Assembly (NCBI GenBank): GCA_035236585.1
Contig: CP141136.1
Location: 48,811,136-48,875,135, forward strand
From: Warburgia ugandensis
Taxonomy: Eukaryota; Streptophyta; Magnoliopsida; Canellales; Canellaceae
Direction of reading: 5' to 3'
Length of the DNA stretch: 64,000 nt
Each line of letters starts with the position of its first letter. The first letter of the stretch is position 1. Under the pieces are notes generated by a model that was given only the letters and a program-made list of their open reading frames with translations, was not told the origin of the DNA and made no database searches. Positions 1 through 10,990 of the stretch are shown here, in pieces. Made by a program: the position numbers and the translations under genes.

Positions 1-1747
1 CATCCTAGCTAATTCAAGGTTGTAGGATTCATTCGTACTATCTAATCATAAATCAAACACTGCAAAATTATTGTGTGAACAATACCCGATCAAATGGCTA
101 AGATTGTCTAATTGATTTGCAGTCAATTTACATCTAAATTCATCAATTTGTTCTATATTATAATAATTTTAGGGATGTTTAATTCATCTATGGTGTCTGA
201 TCAGTGATCAGACATCAAATTTGTACTATATGAACAAAGCCTGATCAAACGAGTGAGATTATTCGATCAATTTTATAGTCTAGATCGGCAAATCTGAGTT
301 GATTTTAGGGTTTGTCAACCTTGCATCGACCTATCCATAAGCTTAGATTAAGAAATTGATAGTTGGATCATCCTTAAATTTAGATCTAGGATAGAAATTA
401 ATAGATCTAACAAATTATATCAAATCAAAAGATGGGCTTCATGGATCTTACGTTTGAGTGTGTTTTCGTGCTTCCTCCACCCCTGGATGAGCTAGATCGA
501 CATTGATTTTAGGTGCATGCTCCCCAATCTAGTTGCACTGTAGAGTCCTCTTCAATTGATGGCCTAGATCATCCTAGATCCATCCAAAACTATGGGGTTT
601 TGGTTCTTCTAGGCCAGCCATAGAAGATGACAGCTCAAATCATTGATCCGATTTGTCAGCGTCTCTGGCGACGGCCCGCAACTGTGGCCAACCCAAAACC
701 CCCATGAAACTTCATCCAATCAAAATGGAAACAAAGGGCTTTTGCCCTAGACCTTGAGGCGAACAAGGTGGGGGTTTCGGATTTGGAATATGAGCTTCCA
801 TCTTCACTGGCGAGCTCCATTTTTCCCAACAACATGGAAACCCTACCCACATCCATTTTCTCGTGCTCCCCAACTTGACTGGTTTCCCCGGCGAGCTCTC
901 TCTCTCCTTCCTCTTCCTTCTTATTTTCTTTCTTCTTCTCTTTCTTTCCTCCTCTTCATCAAGTTTTGTCGGGTTTTGGGAATAGACCTAACTCTATTCC
1001 CTACGTTTTAGTTAAGTGGGAGGTGCCATTAGCAAATGTGTGCCCCCTCCTTTTTGTTATTTTACTTTTGTTTTGTTTTATTTATTTTAAAGTTGCATAA
1101 TGGTGTTTTTACTATTTTGAACAACATGATATCAGTCAAAGAAAAGGTAAGACATACTAATGATGTTTTTCAACTCCATTGATTGTCACATTGACTTAGC
1201 AAAATTACTAAAATACCCTTTTGTAAGAAAATTACCGTTTATTCGTCCAATCACCAATTTTAGCGAACTTAGTGTCATTGGATTTGTATCGAAGAGTAGA
1301 ATCTAGATTTTATAATTTCAATTTCATGTTCTTAGTTTTCATATCTTTTAATTACCGTATTGTCTTTGACTTCAAAGGGCCATAACTTCTTCATCTAAAC
1401 TCTGTTTTCAGTGTTCTTTAGTTCGTTGGATTCTATTTTCTAAGTACTACCTAATGGTTTTAGTTTTACTTTCAAATTATAATTCTATATGCTACTTGAA
1501 AAATTATAACTTGATTATAGAATAGTGTAATTTTGGGGTGAAATTCATCCATAATCCAATTTCAGTGTTCTTTATGTCGTTGGACTAAATTTTTCGAGTA
1601 CATTTCCAAACATTCATGTTTTCACACCAAATTCCATTTCTATATAAAAATTTATTTTCTCTAGGTCAAAATTCCAATTATATTCCAAATTTCTAATTTC
1701 ACATAATAACACCCAGAATAGTATTTACAAAATTTGGGGTTGTTACA
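1..1747 (-). mobile_element. Tekay-like LTR, family L3 (3' LTR, cut by window edge)
   Basis: This is the 3' LTR of a minus-strand Ty3/gypsy element. Its 5' end on the minus strand lies at 1747, where the complement begins TGTAACAACCCC directly after a purine-rich tract. The other end lies left of the window. Related sequence occurs at 51640-52300: both copies share the segment around 430-480 (the start of a 'GGATCTTAC' block), a TC-rich tract (895-960) and similar spacing. A block at 1375-1435 resembles a module of the L2 LTRs. Short ORFs at 656-1011 run across the pyrimidine tract and look like chance. It is an old copy and is noncoding. Confidence 0.75.
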
Positions 1748-1780
1748 ATCTTCCCTCAATTGAATTTCGTCCTTGAAATT
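1748..1780 (-). other. Polypurine tract and last pol codons of L3 element
   Basis: On the minus strand the purine run GAGGGAAGAT ends at the LTR boundary (1747/1748), the position expected for the plus-strand primer of reverse transcription. The bases just before it (1754-1780) read NFKDEIQLRE on the minus strand, matching the C-terminal end of Tekay/Del-type pol (usual form NFEDEILLRG). No other pol sequence is recognisable nearby. Confidence 0.7.
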
Positions 1781-2597
1781 CTTTTCATGCTATTTTCAAA
1801 CTGTTCTAGGAGTTTTCTCATTCCATCCCAAATTTAATTTCTTATTATTCCTTCCATGAAACAATATCCTCGAAAACATAACTGGTCTTTAACTTAACTA
1901 AATACATTCAACTTAATGCATCGCTTTTCCATTTGCTATAAATAGTAAGGGACCACTTTCTTTGCGCCACTCTAATATTTGACCTTTGCTTAATAAGCCA
2001 TCAAAACAATAAATTTCTGACTATGTTTTTCTTTCGTTTCAACTTCCAAAATCCTTTGATTGTAATGATTCTTAGAACACACAATCTTTATCTCCAACTC
2101 AACTTTTCTATTTTCTCATCCCTTTTTCTCTTTATAATAACTTCAAAGAGTGACTACACATCTCTCAACTTAAATTAAATCTCTTTTGCATGTGTTTAAT
2201 CAACCCTAACACTAAGAAACTGCCTATGTTTTAGAATTCAAGTATCATATTTCTAATAAAATTTCAGTAGAGTCTCCTTTATTTTTTGGACTTACTTATT
2301 TAATGCATGTAATTGCGATACACCAAGTAAACCATTCATACATCCATAATATCTTTTTGAGACTCAATCTCATCACATTCCAATATTCACTATACAGAAT
2401 TAACCATTCATCCACAAATAATATATACTCAGAGACTCTGTCTCTTTACATTCTCCACATTACCATAATATAACAAATCCTATTGCTATGAGAATTACTT
2501 ACCCATTTCCACAACTTCATGAATAATATCTAAGTTCTTCAATACTATTGTGCCAACCCATTATAAAATCATCAATTGATAAATGTTTAATCACGAT

Positions 2598-2617
2598 CAT
2601 CATCATCATCATCATCA
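2598..2617. repeat. ATC/ATG microsatellite
   Basis: A short run of tandem ATC triplets within the L3 interior. No function is inferred. Confidence 0.8.
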
Positions 2618-3275
2618 CAACCATATATAATGGAAGATTTTCATATTGTCCACAATCTTCTATCAAAATCCATCATAAATTGCATTGTAATAGAAATATG
2701 AAAATTTACAATCCCAACTAAAATTAAAAAATCCAATTATTATAATGAATCATACTTTAACTCCATCATCATAACCTTTGCTCAAATAATTTTTCATCAC
2801 CTCAACATATGTTCAACTAGATAGATCTTTCATTTCTCCAAACAAGCATTTAATACCGAATGTGAATTCATATCATAACATTTCCATCATAATAATGATT
2901 AGATTTTTCATAATCATCATCCATTTCCACATATGAATCCAAAACAAAGAGATAGTCATTTAAATCAAATAACATCTCTGTCGTATTCATATTCCATTTC
3001 ACTAAAATCCTATATACAGCCTTACATTCAGATAATCATAAACGTTCATCTTTAACTTAAATATAAATACAAACATACAAGTACAATTATTGGAGATAAC
3101 ACACATAATTCAACCTAGAATAACTAAATTTACACCCTTTGGTGTATTTAGATTCAAAAATAGAAATCACACATTCAGTGTTTCTCAAATGCATATATGA
3201 AACCATGAAGATCAAATGAACAACTAAAATCGCACTAGCTATGCAATCATAATCAAATACTTAAATAACACCATT

Positions 3276-3456
3276 AAGGACAGCTCCGATGCATGAAGCT
3301 CCCGGCTTTGCAATGTCTAGGGAAAGGCGGACCACAAGGGTCTATAGTAGGCAGCCTTACCTTCCATTTCGCAAGAGGCTGATTCCATGCCTTAAACCCG
3401 TGACCTCAAGGTCACATGACAACAACTTTTACCATTTCACCAAGATTCACTATCTC
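3276..3456 (+). mobile_element. Au SINE, copy 1
   Basis: This tRNA-derived short retroelement of about 180 bases matches the Au SINE pattern in order: GACAGCTCCGATGCATGAAGC-like head, GGACCACAAGGGTCTATAGT centre, GCAGCCTTACC, GCAAGAGGCTG, then CCCGTGACCTCAAGGTCACA (B-box-like and downstream). It is flanked by a perfect 13-base duplication AAATAACACCATT (3263-3275 and 3457-3469), the mark of LINE-driven insertion. It lies in the L3 interior. Au SINEs use RNA polymerase III and borrowed LINE machinery and encode no protein. A second copy is at 44197-44376. Confidence 0.92.
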
Positions 3457-3489
3457 AAATAACACCATTGGTGTTCACTGATATCAATA

Positions 3490-4055
3490 TAGTATCATCT
3501 CACTTGACATAATGATACTAAAAGATTTCCATCATTACAACCTTTTAGATGGTGATTTTGATTTAGACAAGTCTAATGAAGAGGTAAACAACCTTTTAGA
3601 TGGTGCTTCAATCATGGGCACAAGTCCAAATGGGGCTCTCATGTGGAGCCACTTCTTCCATCAGAGTTTACTCCCCTGCCCTATATAGAGCAACCAACTT
3701 CTCTGGTCCTAAAGCCCCTACCTAATAATCTTAAATACTCCTATCTAGGACCAAATGAATCCTCACCAGTAATAATAGCATCAGATTTAGACTAAGAATA
3801 GAAACAAAAATTACTTGATGTTCTCAAGGAACATATAACTATTCTAGGGTGGACTATAGTAGACATCAAGGGGATTAGTCCAACTATGTGTATGCACAGG
3901 ATCCACTTAGAAGAAAATGCTAAATTCTCTGGGAAAATCCAAAGAAGACTAAATCCCCATGTGATGAACGTGGTTAGAGATGAAGCCCTTAAGCTTTTAA
4001 ATGTTGATGTCATATATCTAATCTTTAATAGTACTTAGGTCAGCCCCATTCAGAT
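3490..4055 (+). mobile_element. Athila-like element A, pol fragment before insertion
   Basis: Plus-strand remnants of Athila-type pol between the protease and the reverse transcriptase core. Recognisable are a 'LKPLP..LKYSYLG' region (around 3700-3750), the LGWTIVDIKGISP block (around 3840-3885) typical of Athila RT N-termini, and PHVMNVVRDEALKLL (around 3956-4000). The text stops at the 5-base duplication CAGAT (4051-4055), where the L1 element inserted, and resumes at 16288. The copy is broken in many places. The left boundary is approximate. Confidence 0.8.
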
Positions 4056-7000
4056 TGTAACAACCCCAATTTTTGTAAATTGATTGAGAAAATCAATTTA
4101 GTAAGAATTTTCAAAAATTTTGGGCTGGAATATTAGGTTATTGGAAATTATCTTTTTATAGAGTTAAAACATGATTTAAAACTTAGAAATTATGAATGTA
4201 CTCAAACGACCGATTGAAATGACACTAAGTATGTTCAATTCCCAGTTAAAATCCCTAATTTTCTTCATTTTTATGAATAAAAGGGTAAAATGATAATTTT
4301 ACCCATAATTGAGACTAAGACATGAATATTTAGAAATTACACAGAAATATGAATCCAATGCCACTAAGTACGCTCAATTCTGAGTTCAAGAGAATAAAAT
4401 AGTTTTTTCTCCATAAAAGGGCAAAATGGTCCTTTCACACCTCCATGGGGCCCACAAGGGGCCTACAAACGAGTCCAATGGCTAGAAAAAATGTAATTAG
4501 TGGTTAAACCACTACTAGTTGCAAGTGGAGAAGGAGGTCGTAGTGGAGGATCTAATGTCAATTAAATATTTAAAAGAATTGAAACATAATAATTACAAGT
4601 AGTTATGAAAAATTCAAAAACACCTATAAATAACCCTCCAAAAATTCCTACAAAATAATCTTGTTTACTCTAAAAACCAGATCTAGATTCCTTCCCAAAA
4701 TTCCAAAACTCTCAAAAATCTCCTTTCTTGCACTTTCTCTCTCCTCTCTCTAATTAGAACAAGAGACCTAAATTCAATTAAGTACTTTGTTCCAAGTTGA
4801 ATCTCACAAATCCCTCTGTCCATACAATCCTAGACTCCCTTATCTACAAAACCCCAAAATTAATGTCAAGATCCAATTGTACAATCAACAGGAAATCATA
4901 AAACAAGGGACTATCGGGCTATACAATCATCAATGGGTATTTATTTTAAATTGGGCTTCAAATCTAAGTTTTTTATCCACTCAGGTAGGTGGAACCACTT
5001 CTTATACTTATTTATTGTTGTTTTATGTAATTTTTATTTTTCTATAATTAGGTTTAGGTTAAAATTTATAAAAATATAGTAAGGATTAGAACCCTTCAAT
5101 TCTGGATGATGGAGGGCTCAGATGGAAAATCTAAGCCATCCAATAGATCCAAAAGGGTCCCAAAACTATAGGGTAGAAATTTCATGAATTTTACTTGGGT
5201 TTTTAGCCCTTAGTTGTAAAGTGCTTGATTGGATGGTCCAAACAGACTATCCAATCTCCTAAATCAAGTCGGAACCTGCCACACAAGGTGAAACGTGACA
5301 CAGAAAGGTGCCCTACAGGAGCATTTCCATGCAAGCGCGAGACATGCGATAGCGCTAATCAACAAGGGAACGCATTACGTGTGCATCCCGGTGACAAGCG
5401 TAGGCGACCGTCCGCTTGACACGTCCACTCGACCGTTCTAGCTGATCATTCCAGTCCGCCCAGCCTGTTCTGCCCAAGTGATCTAGGCTACCTGTTTCAC
5501 TGAGCCCAGATCAAATCTGAACCTTAGGAACAATTGTGAACTTCACATTGCAATTGTGGAGTCATCTGAACTCCAACTTGAGATCAAAAAGAAGTTATGA
5601 AAATCTTATAACTTCTATTTTCTTTTGAAATCATAACATTTAGAAAATTCTTCATGAAACTTTCTGTATTTAAGAATTAAGCTTCTAATTTTCATGATCT
5701 TCAAAATCTGAGATAATTAGATCTTGGGCATCTAATTTACTAATGATATAATGTTGAAATAAAGTGATATCCATGACTTTTTTGGACAAATCTAAGATAA
5801 ATTAAGGGATCTACCCTTTATGGTAGAAAAACCCTAAAAATACAAAGGGACCCACTTGATCAATAAGATCAAGTATGATCAGACCCTTAGGATGGATTGA
5901 ATCAATGATATTATGATGCAATCCATTGAGATCATGGATTGACTATGACCAAAAACAAAGGGATATGATCTTGGACCTTCATGGAGTAAAAGACCAAAAA
6001 TTGATTAAAACCCTTGATTAAAAGGAAAAGATCTAAGATATAATGGTTGGATTATAAGTAAAGGTTTCTAATAATCTTAATCTAATTAGTTTCATTGTCT
6101 TTTATTTGATAATAGTATTGTAAATGTGATTTTTGTTATAAAGCATGATAGTTCTTAAATTTAGCATGCAATGTTGTACATTTTATTAAATTATTATATT
6201 AGGTTGAGAGATTTAATCATCTTAGGACCATGTTAGGTTACATTTGAAGTTTAAGCATGATTCCATTATATTAGTAGTCAAATTTCATCTATTTTATAAT
6301 GTAGAATCCATGTTAGTATAATAAAGTATAAATGCCTTTAGAATGAGATAGATGTACACTTCTCTTATGATTTAAAGTGTATGATTATTTGAATTGTCAA
6401 AGTATAGTATAAGCATCTTAATTGTCTTTAAGCTTAGTAGATATAATTGTTTAATTAGTGGTTATGCCTCAATATTCATAAATCACCAAAAATGGAAATC
6501 TAATGCAATAGAGATTCATAGACAATTAAGATAAGTGAATGACTTGGACTTAATATTAGTAAGGGCTATAGTTAGTAGGGCAATATAAGGATTATCAAAT
6601 CCTTGGCCCAAACTAGGAGAATAATAAACCCCATGAATGACATTTTAAATGTTCATGGACTTAATTAAAATCAATTAGAAAGAGTACTTAGGGTTAACAT
6701 GCTCATAGGAACCTTATGAAAGGTTGAGCTAAGGTCACTCTAGTGAATGTTGAACATGGTGGTTAAGGGGGTTTTCTAATAGAGCCTCGTTCTTCCCCTA
6801 CCTTCCGTTGACGTTTGTCAAGTCTAAATGCCTCCTTAAATGAGGATTGAAGTAACCACTTTGTGTTTACTCATTCAGCTAGTAAGCCTTAGCTAATTGA
6901 AAATAAGAGTAGTCTAGACTTAGGCTAAAATAGGTTATCTTCAACAAGTAAAACATTAACTGGTTGAATAATAATAATAATAAGAGAATAAATGGTTAAT

Positions 7001-8995
7001 AAATTATCTAATCCTAAAATATTTGTAAGTAAGATAAGGATGATCAAACAAGATCCATAGGATCTTGAATGATCAAGAACAATAAGGATAATAACATTGT
7101 ATTGTAGTTAGTATACATGTTTATTAGTATGTATGCTATAGATCAAATCTTGATCATTAGATTAGACAATCAAAACCCTTGATTAAATATGATTTAAGGA
7201 AAAAAACTAGGATCATCCTCCTTAGGGATGATCAAATAACTAAACTTAGATCAAAGAAGAACTAGATGACAGAAGATCTAGGGGCTTGATCTTTATCAAC
7301 AAGAACAGATTGTTGATCAAAGGATCTATGAAAGATCAAGATCAAAGAGATGGATACACAAAGACTTAGAGATAGAAAATAATTATATTTGAAAGGTTAG
7401 AAGATCATTCTAACCATCGGATCTATTGATCAATAGGCTAAAATGCTTATATGGATGATAGGAACACAAGACAGATCTAGATCCCTTATATCAAAGGACA
7501 AGATTAAATAAAAAATATAGATAGGAGATTATCCACAATTGTACAAATATTGATAGTATGTATGGATTTACAGATTTCGTACATCAATCAAGATCATGGA
7601 AGATTTGAAGAGATGAATCATTACTTGAAGGTAGGAGGATTTTATGAATGCATCTACATGAGAACTACATGTTGCATACATGATCTTATGTCTAGAAATG
7701 TTGACAAGTATAATGTAAATACTTGTATTAAACCCATTGATCCAACCAAAACACATATGAAATGGTTAAGTTAGAATTGAGGAAAAACCTAAGTGAATAG
7801 GAAACTAGAAAGTATTCTAGCGCTAAGTAAACAGATAGATTATCTGATACATATAAGAATTACTTTACATACAAGCATGGAGGCTTGTGGTTTTGTTTTA
7901 AATAAGCATAGGTCTAGGGATGCTATGCTAGGAGAGTTAGTAGGGTTTGGGCACTCACTCTCTGAAACTTGTTATTATATGGATATCAAGCCTAAATGAG
8001 GCTAAAAGTTAAGTAGGGCAATTATGGGAAGGCCGCCACTGTGACAACCATGGTCCTCCCCATACGGACATGGATATTGTGATTTCTACCGAGGATGGTA
8101 TAGGTGGATTATTGAACAGTTATTCGGGCACGTTGGTACAGATTCTAACTACATGCATAGTAGTCCTTTGAGTATTTTTGCATTATGATGCATGGCATAA
8201 TGAAATGTCATATGATATGGTGTGATGAGATGTCAGGAAATTGTGGATTACCAATACTACCCAAATGAGGGAGTATTTCCAGCAGAGTCTTGATGATTTA
8301 TCAACTCAGCATAGGCATGATATGATTATGTTTTGAGATATTAACTATTTTTCACAGTTTTGACTGTATGTATATATCTATACATAGTATACCGTATGTA
8401 TGTGTAAGTATGTACATATATGACAAAGTAAAGAGATTGGTCCATGAGTATGAATAATGGGATTATGAAGTATTAGGATTATATTGTCAAAGTTTTATGC
8501 TTCTTCAAATCCCCTACCAAGCATAGCTTGCTGAGATAATGTAAATATTTCAATGCTTACAATATCTTATATACAGAGAAGGAGAATTAGGAGCTCAAGA
8601 CTTAAGAAGACTTAGAAGAATAATCAATTAGAATATATCCCTTGAAGACATGTATTTTTATTTGAGAGCATTGTATTGTATTGAGAGTTTATAATGTATG
8701 GTCAGGTTTGAAATTTATATTATGTAATTTGGACAAGTATTGTACTGATACCGTGCTGTATTATGAACCATTGGATGGGTTTTGGAATTTAATAAATATA
8801 TATTCCTTCATTGGAATTTTATCATGTACAAAAATTCTATTTATGTTATGTATGAAGTGATGACTTGGGTTTTTGAGAACAAGTTTTAAAGAAAAGAATT
8901 TCGATTGCTTTGTTTTGCAAAAAAAATTTAATACTAAGGGCCCTGCCTTTGGAAAATATATTACAAAATGTGTTATAAAAACCCAGGCCGTCATA
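4056..8995 (+). repeat. L1 left LTR, about 4.9 kb
   Basis: Starts TGTAACAACCCC, identical to the right LTR start at 9080. It ends with a variant of the CCCGGATCATCACA terminus seen at 16287. It is nearly the same length as the solo copy at 52346-57212. It contains a TATA-like site at 4625-4632 and a pyrimidine-rich stretch after it (4733-4755). Sequence from about 5550 to 8990 is AT-rich without genes. Several ORFs of 60-85 residues occur by chance and lack any family signature. Confidence 0.88.
4625..4632 (+). promoter_or_regulatory. TATA box, L1 left LTR
   Basis: TATAAATA lies about 570 bases into the LTR. It is present at the matching place in the right LTR (9636-9643) and, on the minus strand, in the solo copy (56638-56645). 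Its conservation across three copies supports a U3 promoter. Confidence 0.6.
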
Positions 8996-8997
8996 GG

Positions 8998-9010
8998 TGA
9001 TATTAGAGCC
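8998..9010 (+). other. Primer-binding site of L1 (initiator tRNA-Met type)
   Basis: TGATATTAGAGCC lies two bases after the left LTR. It matches the plant initiator-Met primer site TGGTATCAGAGCC at 11 of 13 positions. This is where minus-strand DNA synthesis would start. Confidence 0.7.
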
Positions 9011-9031
9011 ATTCATCCAGTCACAATACAG

Positions 9032-9079
9032 TACCCTTATGTGAATTTTGAGGATGAAATTATTATAAGGGGGGAAGAT
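9032..9079 (+). other. Terminal pol codons and polypurine tract of L1
   Basis: The bases before the tract read YVNFEDEIIIRGED, the conserved C-terminal end of Tekay/Del pol. They run straight into AAGGGGGGAAGAT (9067-9079), which abuts the right LTR at 9080. This is the only coding trace in the element. Confidence 0.78.
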
Positions 9080-9635
9080 TGTAACAACCCCAATTTTTGT
9101 AAATTGATTGAGAAAACCAATTTAGTTTGAATTTTTAGAAATTTTGGGCTGAAATATTATGTTATTGGAAATTTTATTTTTTATAGAGATTAAAACATGA
9201 TTTAAAACTTAGAAATTATGAATGTCCTCGAAAAACTAATCAAAATGGCACTAAGTACGTTCAATCCCTAATTTTCTTCATTTTTATGAATAAAAGGGTA
9301 AAGTGGTAATTTTACCCATAATCGAGATCTAAGGCATCAATATTTAGAAAGTACTCAGAAATACAAATCCAATGCCACTAAGTACTCACAATTCTGAGCT
9401 TGGGTGAATAAAATGGATTTTTCCCCATAAAAGGGCAAAATGGTCCTTTCACACCCCCAGGCCCACAAGGGGCCCACAAACGACTCCAATGGCCAAAAAA
9501 CATGCAATGAGTGGTTAAACCACTACCAGCTACTAGTGGAGAAGGAGGTGGTAGTGGAGGATCCAATGTTAATTAAATATTTAAAAGAATTGAAACATAA
9601 TAATTATAAGTAATTATGGAAAATTCAAAAGCACC

Positions 9636-9643
9636 TATAAATA
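9636..9643 (+). promoter_or_regulatory. TATA box, L1 right LTR
   Basis: TATAAATA at the position equivalent to 4625-4632, followed by the pyrimidine-rich tract at about 9765-9785. Confidence 0.6.
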
Positions 9644-10881
9644 CCCCTCAAAAAATCCTCCAAAAATGTTCCTTAAAATTCCTACAAAATATTCTTGCCT
9701 AATTTAAAAAACCAGATCTAGGTTCCTTCCCAAAATTACAAAACTCCCATAAATCTCCCTTCTTGCACTTTCTCTCTCCTCTCTCTAATTGGAATAAGAG
9801 ACATAAATTCAATTAGGCACTCTGTTTCAAGTTGAATCTCACATATCTCTCCGTCCATACAATTATAGACTCCCTTATCTTCAAAACCCCCAAATCAATT
9901 TCAAGATCCAACAGTAAAATCAACAGGATATCACAAAACAAGGGACTATCGGGCTATATCATCATCAATAGGTATTTATTTCAAATTGGACTTCAAATCT
10001 AAGTTTTGTCTCCAATCAAGTAGGTGGAACCACTTCTTATACTTATTTATTGTTATTTTATGTAATTTAAAAATTTTTGTAATTAGGTTTAGGTTAAAAT
10101 TTATAAAAATAAAGTGAGGACCAGAACCCTTCAATTCTAGATGATGGAGAGCTCAGATGAAAAATCTGAGCTATTTAATAGATCTAGAAGGGTCCCAAAA
10201 CCATAGGGTATAAATTTCATGAATTTTAATTGGGTTTTGAGCTCTTAATTGTAAATGGATTGATTAGACACTCCAAACAAACAATCCAATCTCCCAAATC
10301 AAGTCAGAACTAGGCACGCACAACAAAACACGAGTGTTTCCAAGCACATGCACCACGTGCAACATAGTTTTGACGAGGCAACCGCGTGATAGCATTGGTC
10401 ATCGGGGGAGTATGTTACACGTGCGTCCTAGTGACAGCTGTGCGGCAACTGTCTACCTGGCCAAGTTCGCCCCACCATTCTGCCCAATCATTCTAGTCCA
10501 CCCACCCCGTTCTGCAGGAATGATCTGGACCGTCTATTCCACTAGGTCCAAATCTGTAATGACTCCAATTTTGTACTATTGAAATTCCAAGTTTAGCAAT
10601 GAAAAGTTCAGTTTTAAAGAAAAGGGCATTTTGGTCATTTCACTAGTTATGTTGACTAAACCCAGGAATTTGGTACTAAAAGTGGTTCCATTAGATGTGT
10701 CTCGGAAAAAGGAATCCAACAAGACCAAAATCACCCAAAACGGAGTTAAAATGAGCAAGATATGGCCCTTTGAAGTTCAGGGGCAAAACTATAAATTTCA
10801 CAAAAAACGACTTAACTTGAAAAACACAGCTGCCCGTTTTGATACGGGCACCTTGTCGTCTTCAACCTCCTAGAGGTTTCT

Positions 10882-10950
10882 GAAATGGCGGTGTTTCAAG
10901 AAGAAACCACCGCCATTCTAGAGGGTTTCCCACCGCCATTCAAAGGCGGT
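10882..10950 (+). promoter_or_regulatory. Hairpin-forming repeats upstream of the L2 promoter
   Basis: Inverted copies of the word ATGGCGGTG: 10882-10898 against 10902-10917, and a second hairpin 10932-10950 (ACCGCC, 7-base loop, GGCGGT). The same second hairpin is present in the L2 copy at 61951-61968. They lie just upstream of the TATA-like site. A regulatory or RNA-structure role is inference. Confidence 0.45.
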
Positions 10951-10981
10951 TAGAACCCCTCTAGAACCCTCTGTAAAAGCT

Positions 10982-10990
10982 CTATAAGTA
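10982..10990 (+). promoter_or_regulatory. TATA-like site, L2 solo LTR
   Basis: CTATAAGTA followed by GAGCTCTTGG. The same place in the copy at 61587 onward has the stronger TATAAATA (62000-62007) before the same GAGCTCTTGG word, which supports a shared promoter. Confidence 0.55.

Larger units (their letters stand above)
1781..3490 (-). mobile_element. Interior of L3 element, no recognisable genes
   Basis: This AT-rich sequence (about three quarters A+T by eye) continues inward from the polypurine tract of the L3 element. I find no open frame of useful length and no gag or pol motif on either strand. Its texture resembles the interior of the L2 element at 30958-34263. It holds an (ATC)n run near 2599-2616 and an Au SINE at 3276-3456. 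The right-hand boundary with Athila-like sequence, near 3480-3560, has no clear LTR end, so 3490 is approximate. A large non-autonomous derivative is the likeliest reading. Confidence 0.5.

Noticed and set aside
754-1011. ORF of 85 codons at the left end
   Set aside because: Falls in an LTR and spans its TC-rich tract (Ser/Leu/Phe run); no start context or homologue supports it.
2598-2617. CRISPR-like or regulatory repeat
   Set aside because: Simple ATC microsatellite; no spacer-repeat structure occurs anywhere in the window.
5270-5470. GC-rich island with a 64-codon ORF (5225-5419) suggesting a gene
   Set aside because: The same GC-rich segment recurs in the other L1 LTRs (10310-10550 and, reversed, about 55750-55990), so it is part of the LTR.
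8873-9130. ORF of 85 codons crossing the L1 interior
   Set aside because: It crosses the LTR end, primer site and polypurine tract. Only the few codons YVNFEDEIIIRGED are a real pol trace; the rest is noncoding.
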